Source: Polychytrium aggregatum
Lineage: Eukaryota; Chytridiomycota; Chytridiomycetes; Polychytriales
Direction: 5' to 3'
DNA: 64,000 nucleotides
Assembly (NCBI RefSeq): GCF_025602895.1
Contig: NW_026516219.1
Location: 248,001 to 312,000, forward strand
Part shown: positions 42,680-51,149 of the stretch, piece by piece
How the letters are laid out: every line of letters begins with the position of its first letter
Numbering within the stretch: position 1 is the first letter of the stretch
Notes under the pieces: generated by a model
Database searches by the model: none
Told to the model about the DNA's origin: nothing
The model's input: the letters and a program-made list of their open reading frames with translations, nothing else
Made by a program: the position numbers and the translations under genes

Positions 42680-45600
42680 ATGGCATCCTCGCAGTCGCGA
42701 CTCATCGTCGTCTCCAACCGCCTGCCTGTCACCATCACCAAGAACGAAAATGGCTGGAAGTTTGTCATGTCCTCGGGCGGACTCGTCTCTGGCCTCTCGG
42801 GTCTGAAGTCCGAGCAGGATTTTACCTGGATCGGATGGCCAGGTAAATGTAGAATTGCTGCCGTCGCCAGGCGCTCCTCCCCGCTCTCCGCATGCCGGCT
42901 GGCGAGGACGGCGGGCGCCTCTACGCCTCTGTCTCCACCTCTTTCTGTCGTCACCGGACCTCGGCTGCCCTCTCGACCCGTATCAGCAGCGTCCAGACCT
43001 GGCTACTGACGCCTCTGTGGTCAATCGTCGCTGTGACGACTGTCGGTCGGCTTCTCTTTCAGGTCTGGAGATCCCTGAGGACGAGCGTGAGACCGTTACC
43101 TCCCAGCTGGCCGAGCAGTATCACTGCGTCCCCGTCTTCATCTCGGACGACATTGCCGACAAGCACTACAACGGCTTCTCCAACAGGTAATATGGCGGCT
43201 GTGTCTTTGCCGATCCGCTCCATGCCTGTCCGCTGCGACTTGCAGTACGATTCAGCAGCTCAATGGTGTAGAGATGTCCACAGCATCAGATACATGACTG
43301 GCGGCACTTTCCATGAGTGCCGTTTGTCAACGTGATCGCCCTGGGCCCTGAATCATGCCGCCGCTCTCGATCTGTGGGGAGGGGTGCGGGCTGTCGCATG
43401 CACAGCCCGACGGCGGGACAGCACAGGGTTCATGATGCCCAGGACCCAATCTGACAGCGCTTTTCTTTCTGCGCCGCCAGCATCCTGTGGCCGCTCTTCC
43501 ATTATCACCCCGGAGAGATCACCTTCAACGAGGAACACTGGGAGGCCTACCAGGCGGCGAACGAGGCCTTTGCCGAGTCCATCAGCAAGATTGTCCAGGA
43601 CGGCGACCTGGTCTGGGTCCAAGACTACCATCTGATGCTGCTTCCTGCCATGCTGCGCTCCCGTCTGTCCCAGTCTGTCAATGTCAAGATCGGCTGGTTC
43701 CTGCACACCCCGTTCCCCTCCTCGGAGATTTACAGGTATGTCCCGTCCCTGCCAGCCACTTGCTGTGTCCAGTTCTCCGCTGGCCAGTGGTGTGTCTCGC
43801 ACTCTACCGGCCGGCCGTCTGTGTGTCCGCTTCCCTGACTTGTTCCTGGTTCCTCGCATCCGTTCCCTGCGCTTGCTCTGCGTGTTTCGGCAATGCCTCC
43901 TGTCCTCTGTGCACTAGAATCCTCCCTGTGCGCAAGCAGATCCTCCTCGGCGTCTTGCAGAGCGATCTCTTGGGCTTCCATACGTACGACTATGCCCGCC
44001 ACTTCCTGAGCTCCTGCACGCGCATCCTGGGTCTCCCGACCATGCCCAACGGTGTCGAGTTCGAGGGCAGGCCCGTCCACATCGGCACCTTCCCCATCGG
44101 CATTGAGCCCAACAAGTGGCTGGAGGTATGTGCCCTGCTGCCAAACTTCGGGAGCCTGAACTTGATGGACAAACGCTAGTCCTCGCTTTAAGGCTCGTCC
44201 TGTGTGCGAGACACTGCTGGCAACCGAGCTGTGCTTAACCCCCTGTGACCTTGCCGGGCTTCCATAGGGATTGAAGCGCCCCTCTGTTCAGGAGCGCATG
44301 CAGAGGCTCAAGGAGAAGTTTGGCAACACCAAGCTGCTCGTCGGCGTCGACCGCCTGGACTACATCAAGGGTGTCCCCCAGAAACTGCATGCCTTGGAGC
44401 TCTTCCTGGCCAAGCATCCCGAATGGCAAGAGAAGGTAGTAGCCGTGCATATACCTGTGCCCTGGTACAGAGTCTGTGGAATGGTTGCTCGGTTTGTGAC
44501 AGCCACGAAACCATCACAGCAACTAACCCAGATTCGGATGACATCCACAGGTCGTCTTGATCCAGGTTGCCGTGCCTTCACGTCAAGATGTCGAGGAGTA
44601 CCAGCATCTGCAAACCGTTGTCAACGAGCTTGTCGGTCGCATCAACGGCCGTTTCGGTGAGTGCCAGACCAAATGCCAGGTTTGATCCTTTGCCAAACCC
44701 TCCGCACCAGAGGTTGGTGCCATCCCCGGTGTGCACACTCGCCGCCCTGATCTGCACACCAGCAATCACTAACTGCTTCCTTTCTTCTGCACAGGCACGG
44801 TCGAGTTCACTCCCATCCACTTTATTCACAAGTCGGTCAACTTTGAGGAGCTGGTTGCACTCTATGCTGTTGCCGACGCCTGCATTGTCTCCTCGACTCG
44901 CGATGGAATGAACCTCGTTTCGTACGAATACGCTGCCTGCCAGCAGGAGAAGCACGGCGTCCTGATCCTTTCTGAGTTTGCTGGCGCCGCCCAGAGTCTC
45001 AACGGATCCATTATCGTCAACCCTTGGAACACCGAGGAGCTCGCCCAAGCCTACTTTGATGCGGTCACGATGCCGGACGATGTGAGGGAGGCCAACCACA
45101 ACAAGGTGTTCAAGTACATCTCCAAATACACCGCCGGATACTGGGGTCTTACCTTTGTCAACGAGCTCACTGTATGTCTTTGTTGTGGGCGGGGGAGGGG
45201 CTGGCACTTGCTGCATCTGGCAATGAATGCATTCTCACCTGCGCTGCTGCTGTTGTCTGTGGCTGTCATAGCGCATCAAGCAAACCCAGGAACTCAAGAA
45301 GCTGATACATCTGGACGTCGATGACGTTGTCAACCGATGCGCCAGCGCCACCAAGAAGCGGGTGAGTCTCATTCGGACACAGCGTCGCTGTGATACAGCA
45401 CCAATCCGTGAGGGTCCCGGACATGGCTGCGGTACCGTCGCCACTGTCTATCGAGTCGATACCGACGCTCGTGCGCTTACCCGACCTTTCTCTGCCTCTC
45501 GCAGCTCGTGCTCTTTGACTACGACGGCACCTTGACGCCCACCCACAAGCTGCCCGAGTTTGCGAGACCCTCGGTCGCCACGCTCGAGAACCTCCAGAAG

Positions 45601-46620
45601 CTGGTTGCCAACCCCAACGTTTATCTCTACATCCTCTCGGGCCGCTCGCGTGTCCACCTCGACCAATGGTTTGGCGAACTGCCCGTGGGTCTGTCGGCCG
45701 AGCACGGCTGCTTTGTCAAGCACCCACCCCGTGTCCGCTCCGAGCTCGATGAGATTGACTCGAGCAAGACCATTGCAGCGGTGGAGTCACTCTTGGCCTC
45801 AGGGGCGAACGAGGACACTCGCATCCAGTATCCCGATGGCTGGATCAGCCTTGTGGATCAGACCTTTGAGATGACCCAGACTTGGAGAGACACGGTCCGC
45901 CCTCTCTTCCAGTACTTTACCGAGCGTACTCCGGGCAGCTTCATCGAGGAGAAGGAGCTGAATCTGACCTGGCACTACCACGGAGCCGATCTTGAGTTTG
46001 GCAACTGGCAGGCCTCGGAGCTCCAGGCCAACCTCGAGAAGGTCCTGACGCACAATCCTGTCACGGTAAGGCAGTGTTGGGTTCGGTGGACCCGCCTCCT
46101 CTCTGAATGGCAATCTCTTGTCGATGAGCGATCTGGTCGGTGCCTGGCTAGGTTCGACGTGGCATCGACATGCACTTGCGTCCCCCAGCTACTCCACCTC
46201 ATCCAGTGCGATTGATTCTCGATGCATCCGGCTTTGATGGACTAAACATCATGCAACCATCTTTGCCCATCCATACGACAGATCGTCAAGGGTAACAAGA
46301 CCCTCGAGATTCGCCCCTCTGCCGTTGACAAAGCGAGCGCCTGCAGGCTGATCATGCGCGACCTCGGCGTCGCCCAAGGCGAAGTGGACTATGTCTTGGT
46401 CGTCGGCGACGGCAAGACGGATGAGGTTGTCTTTGAGCTGATCAACAAGACCCAGGCCACCTTTGACGCCCAGGAGCCTGCCAGCGAGGATGTCCCCGCC
46501 CCCGCCATCACCACCTTCACCACGACCGTCGGCAAGAAGCAGACCGTTGCCAACCACTTCCTCGAGAACGTCCGCGAGGTCGACTGGCTGCTCTACTCGC
46601 TCGCCGAGAAGAGGTTTTAA
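42680..46620 (+). CDS. trehalose-6-phosphate synthase/phosphatase fusion
   Basis: Ten exons (42680-42842, 43063-43186, 43481-43735, 43918-44125, 44268-44435, 44551-44656, 44795-45171, 45272-45361, 45505-46065, 46282-46620) join in frame to 796 aa. Residues about 1-470 are a GT20 synthase. RLIVVSNRLPVTI, GGLVSGL, VWVQDYHLMLLPAML, IGWFLHTPFPSSEIYR, GVDRLDYIKG and SSTRDGMNLVSYEY are all intact, in the style of Tps1. After a 30-aa exon comes a HAD phosphatase. Motif I is LVLFDYDGTLTP, motif II YILSGRSR, and VVGDGKTDEVVF is motif IV with Gly where Asp is common. It should make UDP-glucose plus glucose-6-phosphate into trehalose-6-phosphate and then trehalose, for stress and spore survival. Both active sites look plausible. 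Confidence 0.93.
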
Positions 46621-46890
46621 AGCGCAACGGACCAGCAGCAAGCGCTGTGATCGCCTCCCTCTCCCTCGTCCTCCGAGTGAACAGGATTAGGCACACGAGC
46701 TCCTGGCATTTCGACTTGATATGCTCTTTGTCCTCCCCTCCCCCTCCATTTTATATCCCGTTCTCTCCTTTATCTCTTGTCTTTTTTTTTGCTCCGTAAC
46801 GAACCTTTAAACTCCCACTTTGTGTCTTGTTAGATTCCGGTACCGTGCGCGCTTTGACTGGATGGATCCTGCCGTGAGTCTCTTGCTTTA
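46621..46890. other. TPS 3' flank up to mariner insertion
   Basis: This is the 3' untranslated region and flank of the TPS gene, T-rich at 46783-46793. The Tc1/mariner element is inserted at the TA at 46889-46890, about 270 bp after the stop codon. Confidence 0.45.
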
Positions 46891-46958
46891 CAGGCAATCC
46901 AATAAAAAACGGGACACCCGGGATTTTGACCATTCATCGAATATTTTGTTACCCAATG
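46891..46958 (+). repeat. left terminal inverted repeat of the mariner-Fanzor element
   Basis: This begins CAGGCAATCCAATAAAAAAC right after TA and continues GGGACACCCGGGATTTTGAC to about 46958. It pairs with 50732-50799 at most positions, with exact identity over CAATCCAATAAAAAACGGGA. Confidence 0.93.
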
Positions 46959-46974
46959 TTATCGCGCGCTGGCC

Positions 46975-47778
46975 ATGACCATTCGCCACACATCCCGGGT
47001 CCCAGCTCGCAGATCCACTTTCTTCGAGCAGGCATGTCCAGTCATTCGCACCCTGATTGAACAGGACCCGTTCCAGACTGGTCCTGTGTTGCAATGCAAG
47101 CTCGAGTCCATCCTCCAGAGGAAAGTATCACTCTCACTCTGCCACACTGCCATCCAGCGAGCAGGTCTCTCACACAAGAGGGCAACACACCTCTACAAGT
47201 CCAAGCGACTGGATGAGCGAGTGGCACAGTTCAGGGACCAGGTCCGCTCCATCGACCCGCGGCGATTCGTTTTTGTCGACGAGACGGGGATCAGGAAATC
47301 CATTTTCCCTCTTTACGGATACTCGCCGAAGGGTGCTCCGCTTCGCCAGTGCAATCACATGAAACACAAGTCTGTCTCGGCTGCATTTGCCATCAACCAC
47401 TCTGGTGTGCTGCATCGCATGTACATCCCCACATCATTCAAGACACACTCGATGGTCGAGTTCTTTGAGCGAGCGACCTTCCCAGACGACTCTGTGGTTG
47501 TGATGGACAATGTCAGCATGCACAAGACAAGGGCTGTCCTGGACTGCATCGAGCGCCGAGGATGGTCAGTGATCTTCACCCCACCTGCTTCACCCGACTT
47601 CAATCCCATCGAGAACTTCTTTGGGGTTGTGAAGCATCAGTACAGGAAGGCAGCAGCGCTGAATGCGTCCGAGGGGTTCAAGGTCGGGATGGTGACCCTG
47701 TTTGAGTCTGCCGTTCGGAGGGTGCTTCCAGATGTCTTCCCACGGCTGATTGAGCGAGCGATGCGCTTCTGGGGTTGA
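46975..47778 (+). CDS. Tc1/mariner DD34E transposase
   Basis: The protein is 267 aa with no introns. Its N-terminus contains one helix-turn-helix-like segment (LSLCHTAIQRAGLSHKRATH). The catalytic triad is Asp102 (FVFVDETG), Asp178 (VVMDNVSMHK) and Glu213 (DFNPIENFFG). The Asp-Glu spacing is 34 residues, the Tc1-type DD34E. The frame starts 17 bp inside the left inverted repeat. At 267 aa it is shorter than the usual 340 aa because the first DNA-binding helix-turn-helix is missing, or supplied by an unseen exon. The transposase should cut and paste the element at TA sites. It lies 251 bp upstream of the Fanzor gene in the same direction. Confidence 0.93.
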   Translation: MTIRHTSRVPARRSTFFEQACPVIRTLIEQDPFQTGPVLQCKLESILQRKVSLSLCHTAIQRAGLSHKRATHLYKSKRLDERVAQFRDQVRSIDPRRFVFVDETGIRKSIFPLYGYSPKGAPLRQCNHMKHKSVSAAFAINHSGVLHRMYIPTSFKTHSMVEFFERATFPDDSVVVMDNVSMHKTRAVLDCIERRGWSVIFTPPASPDFNPIENFFGVVKHQYRKAAALNASEGFKVGMVTLFESAVRRVLPDVFPRLIERAMRFWG

Positions 47779-47895
47779 GTTCCCTCCAATCAAGCCGCCG
47801 TTCTCACGTTCACATCCCTGTCTTGAACCTCTCGGCGATTTTTGAACAGGGTCACTTCCCCAACCAGCCCGCAACGACGGGCTCCTGCTCTTGGG

Positions 47896-47902
47896 TATAA
47901 AT
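47896..47902 (+). promoter_or_regulatory. TATA box of the mariner Fanzor
   Basis: TATAAAT lies 128 bp upstream of the Fanzor ATG at 48030, in the gap after the transposase. It suggests the Fanzor has its own promoter rather than depending on transposase read-through. Confidence 0.5.
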
Positions 47903-48029
47903 GTCCCACCTTCGTCCTGCTGCTTTCTTCCCTCATCTCGCCTTGATCTGATCATTCGCGCCATTGTACGATAAAAAAGTCTCTGCTCTGACCAGTACCA
48001 CTGGCAGGCATCCAGCATTCTCTGGCCCC

Positions 48030-50402
48030 ATGCCTCCGAAGCGTAAGGGTACCGGTGATGGCCAGCCTCGGCCACCCAGGCCCAAGAAAGCCAAGTCACA
48101 GTCGGAGCCTGTCTCTGGTTCGTATTCTGACCCCACGCATGCTTGTTTCTCTGTTGCTCCGTCGCTCACCACCACTGCTTCTGCAGATCCAATGGATGTC
48201 GATCCCACCGAGCCTGGTCCATCTACTTCCTCGAGTACCGGCAAGCGATGTCGCCAGTGCGATGGCACCGATCACGAACGTTGCAACACCAGCAAATGTC
48301 CCAAATACCGGCCCCTCAAGAGTTCTGTCGTCCCACTCGTGGATGGAAGGTCATCCGCCCCTCAGTTCAGCTGCTTCAAGCAGACGATGGATGGCTGTTG
48401 TCTCAATCCCGCTCTCCGCGACAAGATCCAGGCCACCGTCGAGGCCATGACCCAGATCCAGTTCGAGGCATCCAGGCTGCTCAACCTGCACATCCTCCGG
48501 TGCATCGAGCAGGATCTTCCCGTCCCCGTCATCTCCAAGGCCACCCCTGCTTTCATCCGCCAGTGCTTCACGATTGTCGAGGCCGGTGCCCTCTCCCCGA
48601 CCGGGGACAATGAGAAATACAACGAGCATCTGGTCGCTTCCTTTCGCGACTACCAGACCACTCGGCACGCAGACCTGCCTCCGGCCCCTCGTCTGCCTGA
48701 TGGCGCTCACAGTCAGCTTCTCACCCTGGCTGTCAATGCCTATGCCACCAACTGCACCACCCACCTCAACCTGGCCTACTGGCGACTCCTTCGCCGCTTC
48801 TGCGCTGCCGTCTTCCCAGCCAACAAGCACAAGCACGAAGCCATCGAGGCCTGTCTCGAGCTCTTCGAGAAACCAGGGCAGACTCCACCCAAGGCCGATC
48901 TCGAGTTCCTCTATCCAGACTTTGGCCACGTCCTGGACGAGTTTCGGTACAGCAACGACCAGGACCGCTTCCGGGCCCTCCATCGCCTCTCACACCATGT
49001 GAGAATCCTCGCCCGAGACAAGATGGTCGACGATGTCCACAAGTGGATCGACTGCGACATGCCCGCCCTCCGAGTCACCGAACTGCAGCGCCAGGCCAAG
49101 CTGGACGAGCTCACTACCCAAGGCATTCCCTCCGACGACAAGAGGTTCACCACGGCCAAGTCTGAGCTCGGCACCACCAAGGCCAAGATCAACAAGCTGG
49201 CATCCAGGATCAACTGGGCACTCAAGCAGCTCGCTCTCGACACTCCTCCGGCCGTGTGCACGATAGTTCCTCTATGCACAGCCAAGGTCAAGTATGTCAA
49301 GATTGACACGGTCACTCTCTGGCAACTCCTTGACACCGAACAGCACCTTGGCCTCACCTGGGACATGCTCAAGGAAGAAGGTGAGGACGGCATCAACAAC
49401 CAGGATCGTCTCTGGCGCAGCTGCTTCAAGCTGCGTAGTTCCCTCTTCCAAGAGCGAGACGTGAACAAGAAGCTGTTCAACTACGAGATCAGCACCGATG
49501 GCATTGGATGCACCATCGGCCTCGTCAAGTTTGTGCGTCGAACCGATCACACCGAGACCACCACACCCGTCAAGACTGCCGAGCAGCGTATCCAGGCCCA
49601 CATCGGCAGCCCAGACCCCGACAAGACCACTTGGATTGGCATCGATCCTGGAGTCGGCTCCATCTTCACGGCGGTCATCCAAGCACCGGGCCACCAAGAC
49701 GAGGTGGTCTCGTTCTCCAATGGCCACTACCAGCACATGTGTGGCCACAAGTCCAACACCGACTGGCACAACACCATGAAGTATCGACTCAGCATCGAGA
49801 CCTGGATGTCGACCACCCCCTCGCCCAAGGTGTCGTCCTCGGAGGCCTTCAAGGTCCATCTCACCCATGTCCTGCGACCGGAGCTGCGAGTGCAGCTCGA
49901 CTTCCACCTTGGCAAGAAGGCCCGTCACCATCGCTTCACGGGCCACAAGAGGCGCCAAGTGGCCGTCGACAGGATGTGCAAGGCCGTCCTGAAGCACGCC
50001 CCGATACGGACCGATGTGGTGATCGCCTTTGGCAATGCGTCATGGCGTCAAGGCAAGGGCTATGCATCCAGCCCTCGGAGGCAGCGGTTTGCTCGGTACT
50101 TTGAGCAGTTCGAGCACCACCGACGCCGTCCCAATCACCCTCATGGAAGCGTCAAGGTGGCCTCAACGAACGAGTTCAACACCTCGCAGGTGTGCTCCAA
50201 GTGCCTGGAGCCAGTTCGGTTGGAAGGACTCGATGCGCCCAGTGTTGCGAATTCCCACTTTGTCAGGAGCTGCAAGAATCCCAGCTGCCGGACAGTGTGG
50301 AATCGCGACGTCAATGCGGCGCGCAACATGATCACAGTATGCAAGTCGATTGTGGAGACCGGAGGGCGACCGGCGGTCTTCACTCGGAGGCTGCCAAAGT
50401 GA
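48030..50402 (+). CDS. Fanzor (eukaryotic TnpB-like RNA-guided nuclease), copy 2, intact
   Basis: The protein is 790 aa with no introns. The ATG at 48030 is preceded by CCCC and opens MPPKRKGTGDG...PPRPKKAKSQ, a likely bipartite nuclear localisation signal. A zinc knuckle (CRQCDGTDHERCNTSKC) and a helical region follow. The RuvC nuclease has Asp539 (WIGIDPGVGSIFTAVI), Glu715 (NEFNTSQVCSKC), a zinc finger with Cys722, Cys725, Cys748 and Cys753, and Asp760 (WNRDVNAARN). As in copy 1, the usual RuvC-II acid is absent (VVIAFGNASW), and Glu715 is the likely replacement. Fanzors are RNA-guided DNA endonucleases; the guide RNA is expected from the region around the gene end and the right element end. 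The sequence is similar but far from identical to copy 1, so it is an older sister lineage. Confidence 0.92.
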   Translation: MPPKRKGTGDGQPRPPRPKKAKSQSEPVSGSYSDPTHACFSVAPSLTTTASADPMDVDPTEPGPSTSSSTGKRCRQCDGTDHERCNTSKCPKYRPLKSSVVPLVDGRSSAPQFSCFKQTMDGCCLNPALRDKIQATVEAMTQIQFEASRLLNLHILRCIEQDLPVPVISKATPAFIRQCFTIVEAGALSPTGDNEKYNEHLVASFRDYQTTRHADLPPAPRLPDGAHSQLLTLAVNAYATNCTTHLNLAYWRLLRRFCAAVFPANKHKHEAIEACLELFEKPGQTPPKADLEFLYPDFGHVLDEFRYSNDQDRFRALHRLSHHVRILARDKMVDDVHKWIDCDMPALRVTELQRQAKLDELTTQGIPSDDKRFTTAKSELGTTKAKINKLASRINWALKQLALDTPPAVCTIVPLCTAKVKYVKIDTVTLWQLLDTEQHLGLTWDMLKEEGEDGINNQDRLWRSCFKLRSSLFQERDVNKKLFNYEISTDGIGCTIGLVKFVRRTDHTETTTPVKTAEQRIQAHIGSPDPDKTTWIGIDPGVGSIFTAVIQAPGHQDEVVSFSNGHYQHMCGHKSNTDWHNTMKYRLSIETWMSTTPSPKVSSSEAFKVHLTHVLRPELRVQLDFHLGKKARHHRFTGHKRRQVAVDRMCKAVLKHAPIRTDVVIAFGNASWRQGKGYASSPRRQRFARYFEQFEHHRRRPNHPHGSVKVASTNEFNTSQVCSKCLEPVRLEGLDAPSVANSHFVRSCKNPSCRTVWNRDVNAARNMITVCKSIVETGGRPAVFTRRLPK

Positions 50403-50649
50403 TCTGTTTTATTTCTTGTGGCTTTGCTTGACGCAAGCACAGCACATACTACATGTTCATGGAAACGGCTATATTGTCCCGTTTTTTTCTGAATAAAGTG
50501 TACACATGAGTAAACGGGGCGCCCTCACGATCCCATTTGTCAGCGTAGTATGCGATGGCATGCGTCAAGCTAAGCCATAAGAAATAAAACGGATCACTTT
50601 GGCAGACTCTGAGTGAACACCACCAGTCGCTCTCCGGTCCCCACAATCG
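50341..50649 (+). repeat. inverted duplicate of the Fanzor 3' end
   Basis: Bases 50341-50437 (last 62 coding bases plus 35 after the stop) recur in reverse complement at about 50559-50649, with scattered mismatches. Shared blocks include TGCCAAAGTGATC and GTTTTATTTCTT. The 120-bp spacer holds TTGTCCCGTTTTTTCTGAATAAAGTG followed by TA (50474-50501), itself a family-type terminus. Transcribed, this would form a long stem-loop overlapping the Fanzor stop. Confidence 0.8.
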
Positions 50650-50731
50650 ATCCGCACACTGGCCTCGGAGTGCCAGCGGTGAATGGTGCCCTTGGACACA
50701 CTGGCGAATGACCATGGTCAGCACGCGATGG
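50403..50731 (+). ncRNA. candidate Fanzor guide-RNA (omega-RNA) region
   Basis: This is the non-coding stretch between the Fanzor stop and the right terminal repeat, including the hairpin-forming inverted duplicate. TnpB and Fanzor guide RNAs come from the 3' end of the gene and run to the element end, so this is where one should lie. Its boundaries and expression cannot be read from sequence alone. Confidence 0.35.
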
Positions 50732-50799
50732 TATTGAGTAACAAAATATTTGATCAATCGTCAAAATGACGGATGTCCCGTTTTTTATTGGATTGGCTG
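50732..50799 (-). repeat. right terminal inverted repeat of the mariner-Fanzor element
   Basis: The reverse complement reads CAGCCAATCCAATAAAAAAC then GGGACATCCGTCATTTTGAC to ACTCAATACC. It ends directly before TA at 50800-50801 and matches the left repeat at 46891-46958. Confidence 0.93.
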
Positions 50800-51149
50800 T
50801 AACCGTTTGATTGGACGAGCGCTGGAGACGCCGCGCTGTGGAGGGTCTCATCCCACAGATTCACCGACGAATGACGTCGACAGAGCCAACCATGATTGGG
50901 CAGCATTGTATTCTGATCTAGAGTGACGGATCGGATGAGACAACAGTCCGCCGCAGGGCGGGCCATCAGCGTTGGAGCGGACAGGGTGCAGCGACGACTC
51001 CATACTTACCAGTGCTTTGTACGAATACTCGCTGTTGGGACCGGCCAGGTATCCCTGGGTCTTCCGGGACATCTTGTCTTGACCAAGCATCGACTTGACT
51101 CCCTGCAACAGGTAATCGCCGACCTGTCTGTGGCGACCACTTCCTGGAA
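50800..51149. other. flank between mariner element and WD40 gene
   Basis: This 350-bp region contains the WD40-gene promoter. On the minus strand 51114-51023 reads like a short exon (GQDKMSRKTQGYLAGPNSEY) between an AG and a GTAAGT donor. It could belong to a small divergent gene, but no start-to-stop model could be closed. Confidence 0.3.

Larger units (their letters stand above)
46891..50799 (+). mobile_element. Tc1/mariner element carrying a DD34E transposase and a Fanzor
   Basis: A 3909-bp element is bounded by terminal inverted repeats of about 68 bp and flanked by TA on both sides (46889-46890 and 50800-50801), the Tc1/mariner target duplication. It carries, both on plus, an intronless DD34E transposase (46975-47778) and an intronless Fanzor nuclease (48030-50402). 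After the Fanzor comes a complex 3' segment with an inverted duplicate of the Fanzor end and an internal relic terminus. Fanzor genes inside mariner elements have been described before; here both genes and both ends are preserved, so the element looks potentially active. Confidence 0.92.

Noticed and set aside
47964-48029. A start of Fanzor copy 2 at 47964
   Set aside because: That position is TTG, not ATG. The first ATG in frame is 48030, followed by a nuclear-signal-like sequence.
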